DNA from: Trichobilharzia regenti
Lineage: Eukaryota > Platyhelminthes > Trematoda > Strigeidida > Schistosomatidae
Assembly: GCA_944472135.2 (NCBI GenBank)
Contig: OX235264.1
Location: 97,722,319 to 97,786,318, forward strand
Reading direction: 5' to 3'
Length of the DNA stretch: 64,000 nt
This document shows positions 22,300-33,341 of the stretch, piece after piece. The notes under the pieces were generated by a model, which was given only the letters and a program-made list of their open reading frames with translations, was not told the DNA's origin and made no database searches. The translations under genes and the position numbers were made by a program. Positions within the stretch are counted from its first letter, which is position 1, and every line of letters begins with the position of its first letter.

Positions 22300-23170
22300 A
22301 GCAATTACTGATTAAATCTTAACTCGGATACTGGAGCACGTTGACCACTTCACTTATTTGGGAAGTACCATCGGCACGGATACAGAGAGCTAGTTTCGAA
22401 TAGGCCAGTTTACGGCGTCTCTGGCTTGGTAGACGTGATAAGCGACTGGCTATCGACCAAAGAGCAGGTGTACTGCTCAGCTGTCCGCTTCGTCCTTCTT
22501 TATGGCTGTGAGACCTGGCCAGTGAGAGTGGAGGAAATGAAAAGCATGGCTAGCTGTCTTTGATCATAGGTGCCTGCGTTCTATCTCCCGTGTGAAATGT
22601 ATAATAGGGTGAGCAATATTGAAATTAGGCGTCAAGTGCTAGGTAAGAGGGGGTGAAATCAATCGAAGAGGCTGTGAAATTACATCTACTGAGAGAAATG
22701 TTTAGGGCATGTGTTACGTATGCCTAGTCATTGCCTTCCTCGACTACGTACAATGTTAGCTGACATAGGGTCAGTCAGGCTGGAAAAGAGCTAGCGGCGG
22801 TCAAACCAAAACATGGCTTCATCAGTCAATCAAATCCACAACAGTTAGTGTAAGCCAGCCACGTAGGAAGGTGTAGGCTTCTTGTCTGGTTGGGGTCCTC
22901 GGGACGGTAAAATCTAATGGCTGGAAACAATTGGTGATATGGCTCAAAGTGATCGTTCTCAATGGCTGGTGCAGATGCATCCACCCTTGTGACTTGTGAT
23001 TTCCAATAAAACTATATTGTTCTTTGATATTACTATTCCTTTTGTCTCATATCCCTGTTTACTGTCTCTGTTATGCATTTCTTTCTTGATTTGTGTGTTA
23101 CATGGAGTGTGGCGACTTGAACTGCTGCATATCGGTGTAAAGTTGTATGTTGGAAACAGACAGACGGATA
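22300..23170 (+). mobile_element. NLR-C relic
   Basis: Family C order with many frameshifts: 'gttgaccacttcacttattt', the LYGCETW-like 'tatggctgtgagacctgg', 'tgaaattaggcgtcaagtgc', 'gtgttacgtatgcctagtca', and a 3' UTR ending 'gttggaaacagacagacgg' near 23167. No open frame of note. Confidence 0.7.
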
Positions 23171-23646
23171 TTGGAGCTTCATGTGATATTTATTTAACCA
23201 CATTATTCTTCACACTGGCTACTTAACAATGAAGAGTAGTTTACTTTTTTTTATATATTATGGCTACTCAACATATCAGCTGAAAGTTAACTATGTGAAA
23301 CGATGATACTTTTGATTTTATTCGTCTCTTGGGTATTTTTAGAATAACCAATTGTCAAGTAATATTGCAATCGGCGGCGATGGGGTTTAATTAAAGCAGA
23401 GCGAATCAGTCGATGAAGTCATGAATGTGTACTAAATAAGGTGGCTTCGTTTTCTTTGAAGACTGAAGGAGAATGAATCAGGATTAGGCTAGGAAACAAA
23501 AAGTTGACGATAAAAATGTTGATACTTATAAAAACAACTGGAAAGGCATTTAGCTGAATAACAACATTTCAACGTAGAACTTTTCTCAAATGTACTAGGT
23601 TCAGCCACCACAGTGTGGAATGAAAACAATTACTCATAGTATAGAC
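23171..23646. other. No gene recognised
   Basis: No supported feature. Confidence 0.35.
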
Positions 23647-25081
23647 AAAATGATCGGTGATTCCATATTAGTTTGTTTATTAGATATATCACACAGTGAA
23701 ACAGTATTATTTACTGGATGATGTTTCGAACAAAATTTATTGCTGTTCATAATCATTTCATCAATTGTAATCACACGACTACGAAACTTGACTTTTATAG
23801 TTTTCTTTGTCTTCTCCTATTTGTCGTAGGGGTAGTAGAATCTTCCAGATATTTGGGACAGGTGTTGAATCATTCCTATTACATGTATTTGCAGTTGATT
23901 CGATAAACAAAGCTTCTGTTATCAATCTCTCCCTCCATCCACCCTGTGACATTAGATTTTAAAATTGTCATCTTATCCCATCCATCCTATTGTATGATTG
24001 TGTGTAACTGCATGTGGTGAGGGCTATAGCAGAACTATTCTCTAGATTTCTTATCTTTGTCGGGTCAACCAATCTAGATTTTGCTAGGTTTTTGTGCTTG
24101 GCTAGCCTGACTGTCCCTGTTCTACTAGTTTGACGTATGTATTTGACCTGACAGTCTTTGGAGGGTATTAGATAAACTGAATTGTTTTGTTCTAAAGGTT
24201 CCACAGGATTGATCCTTTAACCAAAAAAGTTTGTTTTTAAATGAGTTTGTGGGTGATTGAATGCCAGCCACTTTTATTCCTGCCTTGTTAAGAATTCCGC
24301 GTAAGGTTTTCGAGGTTCCTTCCTTGTATGGAATTACTACTGATGATATAGATCCCTTATTGTTGGTGTCGTCATTAATATTATTATTATTATTACTATC
24401 ATTATTATTGTTGTCATTATTATTATTGTCGCTATCGTTACTATCATTATTTATTTTATTTATACATTTCCTTACATATTTCCTGATTAATTTATCCGAG
24501 TAATTATTAAGTTTCAAGGCTTCTTTTATGTGTATCACTTCTTGTCTTAGATTTTCTTTGGTACTACTTAGTTTTTGTGCTTTGTCACTTAAACATTTCA
24601 CCATTCCTACTTTCACTGATATAGGATGGGATGATCGGAAGTCCAAATATCTGTTTGAATGTGTGGGCTTACCGTAAACACTAGTGTTTAACTTCCCATC
24701 TTCTTTCCTTTTTACGTTACAATCTAACATTGGAAGCTCCCTTTCCTGACTTTCCAATTCATCATAAGTGAATTGAATTGCTTCTACCTTCGAGTTGATG
24801 TGTTCGAAAAATCTATCTATATCCTGTGTTCTAAGTACAGTGAATGTGTCATATACATACCTCCACCATACTTTTGGGGTGGGGGTGAACGTTTCAATTG
24901 CTATGTTTTCCCACCTATCCATGAATATATCTGCTACAACCGGGGATATTTTGTTCGAAACTTTGTCATCCAGTAAATAATAATACTGTTTCATTGTGTG
25001 ATACATCTAATAAACAAACTAATATGGAATTACTTACTGCCACAGTGTCCAAGTTTTACACATATAGTAAAATGATTGGTG
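23647..25081 (-). mobile_element. PLE-2 with inverted terminal repeats and 13-bp TSD (one mismatch)
   Basis: Direct repeat 'aaaatgatcggtg' at 23647-23659 and 'aaaatgattggtg' at 25069-25081. The arms begin at 23660 and end at 25030 and match for about 65 bases; 25031-25068 is the extra 5' part. The minus-strand ORF 24125-25006 starts in the right arm and reads VADIFMDRWENIAIETF, VWWRYVYDTFTVL (the YVDD box reads YVYD), then a linker KKEDGKLNTSVYGKPTHSNR-like region, a long Asn/Asp/Ser repeat coded by an ATT/GTT microsatellite (24350-24450), and the start of the GIY-YIG domain, which continues in another frame (23968-24204). Lost aspartate and frameshift suggest an inactive copy. Confidence 0.85.
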
Positions 25082-25595
25082 GTATTGAGAATTTCAAATG
25101 TGATAAGAAGCGATTACCTTTGAGAGATGTTGTGAGCCTTTTTTCAACTACATAATTACAAATCTTCAAACATACACTCTGTTAGAATCTAGATGGTCAA
25201 AATGCCTGGCTAGGTTTGATAGCTAGAAAATAAAAAAGATCAACAAGTTGCATGTCTTGATCCAGTCATCATTTACCTTGAGATAATACAGATCTATAGT
25301 TTGAGATGTAGATAAAGCCTGTTCTTTGCTATTTGATCAATGACGTTCCATCATAAGTATATTGGAGTCTCTAATAAAATGAATTCTAAAGACATTGTAT
25401 ATTTAGATATGATGGAGATTTGTAGCTCAGGTGGATGATTTTTACGTGCTTATGTTCCTTGAGCTAGCTGGAGAGTTTATTTATGAAGCATTCATTACCC
25501 GTCTTACTAGGCAACGTCTTCCTTCAGCGCATACTTCAATATGACGAATTTAAATACTTCTGAAAGAATACACATCCGGTGTTTGAAACTCCGTC
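25082..25595. other. Flank with a dispersed repeat block
   Basis: The segment 25425-25570 resembles 42640-42720 ('ttgagctagctggagagttt' versus 'tgagctggatagttaattt', then 'actaggcaacgtcttc' versus 'actaggtgacatcttc'), so both belong to one old repeat, identity unknown. Confidence 0.4.
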
Positions 25596-25636
25596 ACATT
25601 TGTGGTATTTAAAACAAGCAATAAAGGTTAATAAAG

Positions 25637-25681
25637 CAGGATTTAATGAATTCATCAAATTTCGGTAGAACTCGTCAGCTG
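25637..25681 (-). ncRNA. Hammerhead-like ribozyme in left PLE-1 arm
   Basis: Inverted copy of the motif at 28492-28536; same 45-nt core on the minus strand (CAG, CUGACGA, short helix II, GAAA, helix III, UC, CUG). Confidence 0.6.
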
Positions 25682-26174
25682 AATACTCTACATACACGAA
25701 TACATATACTTTTGAAATTACATTGGGAGATATAAGACTGATAAGTTGAATACTCTACATACACGAATATATATACTTTTGAAATTACATAGGGAGACAT
25801 AAGGCTGATAAGTAAACAAACTACATTGAATTAATCATGCAGAGAGACAGGTGCGAATATTTTCCAGGTCATGTTCAAATAGATAAGGGGAGAGAGAGAG
25901 TATGAGAGATCAAAATTAAGATAAATTGCATTACGCTTCAATTACATCACTTAGATAAACAATTAGTCATTAGGGAATATAACTAGAATTGCAAACAGAC
26001 TAATATCAATAGTAATAGTTATAATAACAATAATAATAATAGTGTTGAAGTGAGTTAAGATAATCTTACGGATAAAGCATAGATTTAAATGAATCAAGAA
26101 TAATAATAATGGCAGTAATAACAAAAATAATAATAAGAAGAGGTAGAATAATAACAAGTAGAGAATAAAACGTA

Positions 26175-28346
26175 TTACCATGGTAGATTAAGAGTTACGA
26201 CCATCTCCTTTTGTATACAGAGAGCTGGTTTATAAATTCGAATTGCACAAGCCTCTGCAATTGCAAGCATCTTCTTGTTTCTTTGTTTGCTGACAATGGT
26301 AAATGACTTGACTGCGTCGATATCATGTCCGTAATCTACAAGATGTTTTGTTATTGAGGATTTTGGCACTTTGAACTCAGCTGTTTTCAACCATTTTGGC
26401 AAATGCTCCATCATGCGAGTAGACAATCGCCTTTCCGTACGACCTATGTATTTGCTGCCACAAACACACTCAAATTGATATATGCAGTTTGAAGTGTCGA
26501 GGATTGGCGACTGGTCTTTCCCAGATTGTTGAAGCACTCGCTTGGTGGTGTTAAGGATAACAAGTTTTGCAGCATAATAAGTTCTCTTGATGGCTTTGTC
26601 GAGTCTTCGTTTCACTACTTCTTGTACGTCATCTCCTTTGAACGGTAAATTGATATAAACAGGTTTCTTTGGAACTGTTTGAATCGTTTTGCGGGGGTTA
26701 GTTTCTTTGGAGTATTTATTAATGAACTTCTCAGGATATCCATTCTTAGATAAAATATCCTTCAGAGATTTTATTTCCTGTTCAATAGTACTGTCAGAAC
26801 AAATTTTCCGTGCTCTATTGAACAGTGTTCTGACTAGGTTCTTTTTGTACTGGATTGGGACAAAGCTCTTGAAATGCATGTACTGTCCTGTCCATGAAGA
26901 CTTTCTAAATATAGATCTTTCGATTGTGCCATCATTCATTTTGGCTAGAAAAACGTCTAGGAATTTCATAGTATCGTTTTCCTCGTGTTCTACTGTGAAA
27001 TTGAGATTTGGATGGCATGAATTGAATTTTATCAACATGTCTTCCGCTTTTGATCTGCTTTCACAGACAATAAAAATGTCATCAACATATCTTAGGTATA
27101 CATTTGTTTCTTGTATGTGCTGCTGTAAAGCACCGGTTTCTAGGCGTGACAGGAATAAGTCGGCGAAAAGTGGTCCCAAAGGGCTTCCCATTGCGACACC
27201 ATCAACTTGACGGAACAGACGCCCGTTGAATTGGAATTGGACATTTTTAGTACATAAAAGTAGTAATTTCCTCAATTCCGATGTTGGAATGGGTATGTCT
27301 TCAGCTTCTTTACATATGAAGTCGATAGTCTCAACAACTGGCACATTTGTGAAAAGGGAGGTAACATCGAAAGAGACCAAATGCTTATCGGATACATTGA
27401 AATCTTTAATTTGATTGACAAATTGAAATGAATCAGAGACTACATGTGTTCCGAAACGTTTCAACAATGGCTGCAACAGTTCACATAACCACTGTGCTAG
27501 TCTGTGGTACGGCGAGTTTATCATAGAGAGTATGGGTCTTAACGGCGCTCCTGGTTTGTGTATTTTTACGCGTCCGTATAGTTTTGGGATTTGTGACCCA
27601 ATCGGTTTGATATTTCTATATGTGTTTTCGTCTATGTATTTATTTTTGAAGAGTTGTCGTAGATGCTGCACAATTTTCCTTTCGGTTGATAACGTTTGGT
27701 CTTTTGCATGGTTATCCAATTTGAATTTAGATTCATCGGCGAGAATTTGATGCATTTTTTCGAGATAATCTATCTTGTTCATTAGCACTACACTTTGTCC
27801 TTTATCAGCTTGTAGGATAACAAGATTTTTGTCTTTTCGAAGCTTGTTTAAAGATCGCCAGTGTTCTTTGGTGATATGCGACTTTTGATTGGTCGGCATG
27901 ACTCGAAATTGATGAGCGATATCAACCATCTTTGCTTTCAACCAGCTTTCGCTGTCACTGGACGTGGCATGTAGCCCCATAAGTTGATCATAAAGATTTT
28001 CGAATTGGCATTCGATATCGATTTGCTTTATCTTCTTCATGGGAACACAGAATTTGAATCCCAATGACAGAATTTCTGCTTGTTCTTTTGATAGGGAAAC
28101 ATCAGATAAATTATGAACATAATTAGATATATCCACTGGGAAAATTTCATTTGGCGGTTCCGGATAAAGTGACTTCTTCAGTTTCTTTACTTCTGATTCT
28201 TTTGTCTTTTTTGATGTGGCATGCAGATATTTAGTGAATTTAATATAACATACGAAGTTTAAGTCATTTTGCACATTGATCAGTTTGCTTGACAATAGGC
28301 ATAAATTACTGATTTCATCTGTTTCATGCAGAGCATGATTAATTCA
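26175..28346 (-). CDS. Penelope-like reverse transcriptase with GIY-YIG endonuclease (PLE-1)
   Basis: A 706-codon uninterrupted frame from 28295 to 26175 (the first codon there is TTG; the frame stays open back to the stop at 28344-28346, with no ATG before about residue 86). The N-terminal PLE block has LVILQADKGQSVVLM (158-172) and KLYGRVKIHKPGAPLRPI (238-255). RT motifs: SFDVTSLFTNVPV (308-320), GVAMGSPLGPLFADLFL (366-382), and the catalytic LRYVDDIFIV (401-410) with both aspartates. The linker region KSSWTGQYMHFKSFVP follows, then the GIY-YIG domain: CIYQFECVCGSKYIGRT (604-620), EHLPKWL (630-636), SSITKHLVDYGH. PLE proteins copy their RNA by target-primed synthesis. All catalytic residues I can check are present, but the absence of an in-frame AUG suggests 5' truncation or a non-AUG or spliced start. 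Confidence 0.9.
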
Positions 28347-28491
28347 ATGTAGTTTGTTTACTTATCAGCCTTATGTCTCCCTATGTAATTTCAAAAGTAT
28401 ATATATTCGTGTATGTAGAGTATTCAACTTATCAGTCTTATATCTCCCAATGTAATTTCAAAAGTATATGTATTCGTGTATGTAGAGTATT

Positions 28492-28536
28492 CAGCTGACG
28501 AGTTCTACCGAAATTTGATGAATTCATTAAATCCTG
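28492..28536 (+). ncRNA. Hammerhead-like ribozyme in right PLE-1 arm
   Basis: Order on the plus strand: CAG (helix I), CUGACGA (28495-28501), a minimal helix II of GUUCUACC, GAAA (28510-28513), a self-complementary helix III UUUGAUG...CAUUAAA (28514-28531), UC with cleavage expected after 28533, then CUG pairing with the first CAG. All conserved core positions fit; helix II has only one certain pair. PLEs are known to carry minimal hammerheads in their terminal repeats. Confidence 0.65.
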
Positions 28537-28603
28537 CTTTATTAACCTTTATTGCTTATTTTAAATTGGTATCGGGAAATAAATATTTTCAACATTTGTG
28601 GTA

Positions 28604-29340
28604 GTTGATGACCAACAGTGTAATCCAGGTTGTATATTTCGTCCTATTTTGGAATCGCCATCTGGATCTATTATGTACTCGTCGCCAAATTATTGTTATG
28701 TACTGGTCGAGAATTTAATAGTCCTGACGCAAGAAAGACGGAAATCAGAAGACCACTAGGTTTGCGATGATAATTCTATTTTCCAAACACAAGGAGAATC
28801 AATATGTCCCACAAGAGTGTGAGGGCAAAAATATATATGAATGTCCGAACAAGTGTGTGAACAATCAATAGACAGTCTTAACATGATTGGCTAATTATAA
28901 TGGAATATCGATCCATATATACATAGCAAAATATAGCAGACATGTCAACAAACACACATATTATATGGATATATATCACCAAGGACAGACTGTCAACAAG
29001 CACATATTATATAGAATATAAGGGGAATATACATTGTTAAAGGAGACAGGTTCATCAAAGGGAAATGGTCACAGACTAAGAGAGCAACAGAAAGAGAGAC
29101 CACCATATATATATATATATATATATATATATGGATACACATCAGGATCTATCTGCAATCTACAGAGAGACAGTGAAACTCGGACCCGTTTGAAAAGTCA
29201 AAGCTTTATGCGCTCGTGGTCCAGGTAGTCTAATGAATAATGTTTTGCTGTTTTGAAGCGGTAAGTACTAGTTGAGGGTCTCAGAAGGTACACCTACCAC
29301 TCGATAAGGATGCATGTACGTCCAGATGATTGGTCTCAAG
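28604..29340. repeat. Repeat-like AT-rich stretch with (AT)n
   Basis: Two related 45-base segments occur at about 28930-28985 and 28975-29025 ('gtcaacaa.cacatattata'). An (AT)n tract lies at 29106-29132. The block near 29265-29330 resembles 46310-46400 ('ggatgcatgtac' core). An LTR-type or SINE origin is possible but not shown. No gene seen. Confidence 0.35.
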
Positions 29341-29872
29341 GGGGCTGTTCTTAGATTTCACATCTAACTATTACGAACGAAGTAAATAACAGTAGTAGTT
29401 ACGGCTTTGTATTTTTTTCACTAAGGAATGCATTGCAATAGAATAACTGTTTATTAAGTAATATTCTATCATTGTGTGTTGTATCGAACTTATAAAGTAA
29501 CATAGAATCGCTTCATTTGTATTAGACCGAAAGGCTAAAGTGGTGAAATGTAAATATCACAGTATACTAGGACAGTGTGTATGTCAAATCATTTTAATAT
29601 TATTGTCGTTCGAATTATCAAACACAAGAAATAAAATGGCATGATACGATTTAATATGTTTAAATTAAGTTTGTTAAATAGATGCACTAGAATATATTGT
29701 CAGTCAGTTGTTTAGCAAACGATTAATATTGACCAGGTTACATTTAATAGTCACTTTGAAAAAATTAATATACACACGAGTAGTTTAATTATTAAGTGAC
29801 CTTTTGATGTGTTTTTTGTATTGTTCAGTATTGTGTGTGTGTTTTAAAATAAATGTGCAAATCGGTAATTTT
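29341..29872. other. No gene recognised
   Basis: AT-rich; nothing supported. Confidence 0.35.
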
Positions 29873-30057
29873 CTATAGTTTGGTTTGTAAGGGTTAGTTT
29901 TGTTTTTACGAGTTGATCACGGATTGATATCAATTAAATCAATCAAATTGAAAACCAGGGAGTACTGGACAGCTGCTGTTTCCAATGGGTCTCTAGCTGA
30001 TATCAATCCGTGATCAACTCGTAAAAGCAAAACTAACCCTTACAAACCAAACTATAG
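29873..30057. repeat. Inverted repeat with 60-bp arms
   Basis: Arms 29873-29932 and 29998-30057 are near-perfect reverse complements with a 65-base spacer. The arms and spacer resemble the 3' part of SINE-H ('tctctagctgatatca', 'actggacagctgctg'), so this is probably two SINE-H 3' ends joined tail to tail. Confidence 0.75.
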
Positions 30058-30089
30058 CAAAATTAATCTGATGCTCGCTAGTGACTTGC

Positions 30090-30445
30090 TACAGGATGGA
30101 GTTTCCTGGAGTTCTAATGAGAAGTCGTGACCAGTGAGGTTCATCCAGTACGTGGTGAACATGGAGTTCCCACCGATGACATTGGTTGGTGGTCCCGCCA
30201 AATGCACCACGAACTGGTAGAAGTTAGAATTCATGGGCTAGCCATTGAGGAGTCTGGTCCTAGTGGGTGAATGGTATATGAGCTTGCTGGCCTTGTAACT
30301 GGAAGGTCTTGGGTTCGAACCCCATTGAGGTGGGTGCGTACTGAAGAGGATTCCAAAACTAGCATGAAACAGCTGGCTGTCCAGTACTGTCTGGTTTTCA
30401 ATGGTTCTCTAGCTGATATCAATTCGTCGTCAAACTCGTACAAAA
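30090..30445 (+). repeat. SINE-H copy 5, long form
   Basis: From 'gagaagtcgtgaccagtgag' (30118) through 'gaagttagaattcatgggct' to a B box GGTTCGAACC (30311-30320), 'gggtgcgtactgaagagg', GAAA (30365-30368), the palindromic 'cagctggctgtcc' and the 3' part 'tctctagctgatatcaattc'. The hammerhead core is CUGAAGA with an enlarged helix II; helix III and GUC cleavage triplet are readable. Confidence 0.7.
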
Positions 30446-30934
30446 TCAGTAAATCCTGAAATCAGTACTTATTTATTCACGTTACGCGAAGTATCATCAA
30501 GTCAGGTTGAGAGTGAGGCTATCGCTGCTGAAAATTAAAAGCCTCAATCTGTATGTTCCCTGCAGAGAATTGCAATGACTCAAAAAAGGCGTTTTGATCG
30601 CACAACAACACACGTACTCATGTTAACATTATAGTAGGGAGTTTTTTTATTAGCAGAACTTCTAGTTTGCTTTAGTTAGAGGTCGGTTTGAAACCCGAAC
30701 AGTTAGCTATTCATATGGATAACAAACCGAATTTGACAGGCTTCTGGACAGAAATTTAACATTTTGATGAAACAAAGATATGAAGTCAAAAACTGATGGC
30801 CCGTTTAATGTGGTATGCCGTAGTCTGAGTGTTTCATATGCGTAACTAGCTGCCTCGGTTTAGTCTTCCCAGCTGGATAGATACATGACATCTCTTATTC
30901 TGATGAGGCTAATTTTGTTAATCAACTGTTGATT
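30446..30934. other. No gene recognised
   Basis: Nothing supported. Confidence 0.35.
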
Positions 30935-31250
30935 TGTAGGGATTTGGTTGAGGGGTTACAGGATTTAATCATGAGCTAACATTAGTTAGAGAACCATTGG
31001 AAAACCTGAGAGTATGGGACAGCTGTTTCATCAGCCTAGTTTGGGACTCTTCGGCAGTACGCAACCAATAAGGTTCGAACTCAGGATCTTCTGGTTACAA
31101 GGTGAGTCGTGACCAGTAGAGTGCAGCAGGTCGGGTGTGAGGAAAAATACTCGCCGACAACATTGGCTAGGGACCGCGCTATGTCGTGAACTGGCAGAAG
31201 TTAGAAATTATGGGCTGGCCATTGGATCTGGTCCCAGTGGCTTAAAGGTC
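30935..31250. repeat. SINE-H copies 6, head-to-head halves
   Basis: 30935-31105 is SINE-H on the minus strand (3' end at left, B box near 31075; hammerhead core reads CCGAAGA, one base off). From 31105 the 5' part of the same family runs on the plus strand ('gagtcgtgaccagtagagtg', 'gccgacaacattggctaggg') to about 31250. Confidence 0.65.
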
Positions 31251-31491
31251 TACTGTTATAACTGTAGGGAATTAAATGAGGACGTTGTCGCCCTGTTCTG
31301 TCTGCGCCTGACTAATATGCCTATCTGCTTGTGGTACCTTCCGATTCAGTGAAGCACGCAAATATCAAAAGACAAAGACTGGACTGTGACTGTGTATTGT
31401 AGTACAACGACAACGACAAAGAAAGTCATGGTATTTATATATTTTACAACAATATAGACAGCTAACAGCATTTGAAATAATTGATCGTAAT

Positions 31492-31673
31492 AGTCAATAA
31501 CGAAGTGCGTGAGAAATGATAATATACCATCTATGCAAGATTAACAGTCAATAACAAAATGTGTCGGAATGATGATATACCATATATGCGAGACTAACAG
31601 TCAATAACAAAATGTGTGGGAATGATGATATACCATATATGCGAGATTAACAGTCAATAACAAAATGTGTGGG
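31492..31673 (+). repeat. 53-bp tandem repeat, about 3.4 units
   Basis: 'agtcaataac' starts at 31492, 31546, 31599 and 31652. The units are highly similar, most so for the last two. The array directly abuts SINE-H copy 7. Confidence 0.85.
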
Positions 31674-31865
31674 ATCCTATCATCTACGAACTCGCCTTGT
31701 GACCAGAAGGATCTTGGTCCTAACCCTGGCGGTGAGTGCGTACTGATGAAGAGTCCCAAACTGGGAGGAAGCAGCTGGCTGTTCAGTACTCCCAGGTTTT
31801 CCAATGGTTCTGTAACAGATGTCAGCTCATGATGAAATCCTGTAATTAATTTTGTTAAGTCTGCT
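31674..31865 (+). repeat. SINE-H copy 7
   Basis: Contains 'ttgtgaccagaaggatcttg', 'gagtgcgtactgatgaagag', 'cagctggctgttcagtactc' and the 3' end 'catgatgaaatcctgtaat'. GAAA reads GGAAG, so the ribozyme is mutated. Confidence 0.65.
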
Positions 31866-31899
31866 GATGGTTGGACTGTTTCCACTCTAGCTAATTCCC

Positions 31900-32420
31900 C
31901 CTATTCAGACTAATTCAATTTGAATGACTTTCTATCATATACTAGTCTGTAGTCTAATGGTCTTAAGCTAAATCTCTTTAAATATCAGTTTGTTGATTTC
32001 GCGTACTGTCACAAATATGATTTACATCAGCTGGTTCGTTCCCATGATTCTTGTATTACAGAAGACACTGAAGTTGGAACTAAGTCGAATATTAGATACA
32101 CTAGACTCTTTCCGTTAATTTCTAGAAAGATATCTCGTCTAATCCTCTGCGTTAGAAAGTTGAAACAGTTTCTAATTTTACAGTTCGTTGACTCTTATAT
32201 TCTTGCTATTCTTCTCTTCTATTACTTCCCTTTAATCTCTCTGATCTACCTAAAGAAAGACCGTGTTATGCTGCAAAGGGCACTAAAAACTGTCGGTTGA
32301 TTGAGTAGGGTGCCAGTAAGCCAACTCGTTATTACAATAGTTGTTGACAGACACTTCAGAGCACGCGAGAAATTGGCAAATATCATCTTCACGAAACATA
32401 GGACAGTGTAGAAAACCTCC
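31900..32420 (+). mobile_element. CR1-type retrotransposon relic
   Basis: A decayed C-terminal part: LILQFVDSYILAILLFYYFP, LKKDRVMLQRALKT, VPVSQLVITIVVDRHFRARE, LANIIF. This parallels VLQFLNSCILPIVLY, LKKDYIILRRVLNAVSRA and IVERHINSCTKWAKAIM in the CR1 ORF at 61.4-64 kb, at much lower identity. Confidence 0.65.
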
Positions 32421-32478
32421 AAGTTAGGGAATTCTTCGTCACTAATTGTTCGGTGTGAAAATTAGTGGTTGTCTTAAC

Positions 32479-33341
32479 TCAACCATATATTTCATGCAAT
32501 TATTCCCCTTTATAAATTTGAACAGAGAAAGAAGAAACATTGGCCCAGAATAATCTGGATCCATTTTATTTCGTTGGTTCTCATCAGCAGTTACATTGGA
32601 AGAACAGATAGGAGGGCCTACGTCAGATTCTGCTGACACGTACCAAGGAGCCTCCGGTTAAAGGACCGAATGGTTTAAGCTTTTCAATCGCCAAACACCT
32701 GATTGACACAGGACACCGGGTAGATGTGCTGGAATCATTCAAAGTAATTAACAGACAAAGTACCTCAGGTCTTCTCAGGTTTGCTGAAGCTATAGCAATA
32801 AAACGATTGAAGCCTGATTTATGTGTCCAAAAATAATCGGTTGTTGGACTTCAATTACCCTAATGACTCACCTCTTAGTGACTCTTTGTTTTCTAATTTT
32901 GTTAGTTTTGTTAGCTTATCTTTTCACTCCACCTCCTCCCTTTATTTTTCGCTTGACTCTCTTAAGAGATAATTTTTCTTGATCTTCTGAGTTCTGCTGA
33001 CTGTATTACATCACCATCTTCTCATCTGACCTCATTTGCCCCGAATTTCGATCTTCTCTTATCTAATTACGTAACTATTGCTGATTTTCTTTTGTTACCA
33101 CCCCAACAACACGTTAGTAAATTTTTTCCAAGAAACTTCTCTCTATCAAGATATATATATAATATGTATGTCGTAACACTTTGGACACTCTGTAAATCTC
33201 AACGCCTTATTTTACTATGACGCTCGGACAGTAGGCGTGCTAATGGACAAAGGTTGTGCGCAGCTGATGAGAACCAACGAAATAAAATGGATTCAGATTA
33301 TTCTGGGCCAATGTTTCTTCTTTCTTTTTTCAACCATATAT
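32479..33341 (+). mobile_element. PLE-5 with inverted terminal repeats and 12-bp TSD
   Basis: Direct repeat 'tcaaccatatat' at 32479-32490 and 33330-33341. Inverted arms of about 66 bases at 32526-32593 and 33263-33327; the extra 5' part, 32491-32525, is on the left, as expected for a plus-strand element. Between the arms a broken frame encodes SFSIAKHLIDTGHRVDVLES, FKVINRQSTSGLLRFAEAIA, IKRLKPDLCVQK (about 32665-32835), the PLE endonuclease C-terminus. RT missing. Each arm holds a hammerhead-like motif. Confidence 0.85.
33261..33305 (+). ncRNA. Hammerhead-like ribozyme in right PLE-5 arm
   Basis: CAG, CUGAUGA (33264-33270), GAACCAAC, GAAA (33279-33282), an imperfect helix III to 33300, UU, then CUG (33303-33305). 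It has the same 45-nt length and order as the PLE-1 motif although the loops differ. The left-arm copy (minus, 32546-32590) keeps the core but has CUG in place of CAG at helix I. Confidence 0.55.

Larger units (their letters stand above)
25596..28603 (-). mobile_element. PLE-1, near-complete Penelope-like element with 12-bp TSD
   Basis: Direct repeat 'acatttgtggta' at 25596-25607 and 28592-28603. Inverted arms of 234 bases, 25607-25840 and 28333-28566, are nearly identical and each holds an internal duplication of about 80 bases ('gaatactctacatacacgaa' twice). Bases 28567-28591 extend beyond the arm on the 5' side. Between the arms is one long ORF. The completeness, the single open frame and clean TSD suggest a fairly recent insertion. 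Confidence 0.92.

Noticed and set aside
26689..27750. Plus-strand ORFs over the PLE-1 frame
   Set aside because: Shadows of the 706-codon minus-strand frame.
28604..29340. Solo LTR of a gypsy or BEL element
   Set aside because: No TG...CA ends, primer site or duplication could be shown.
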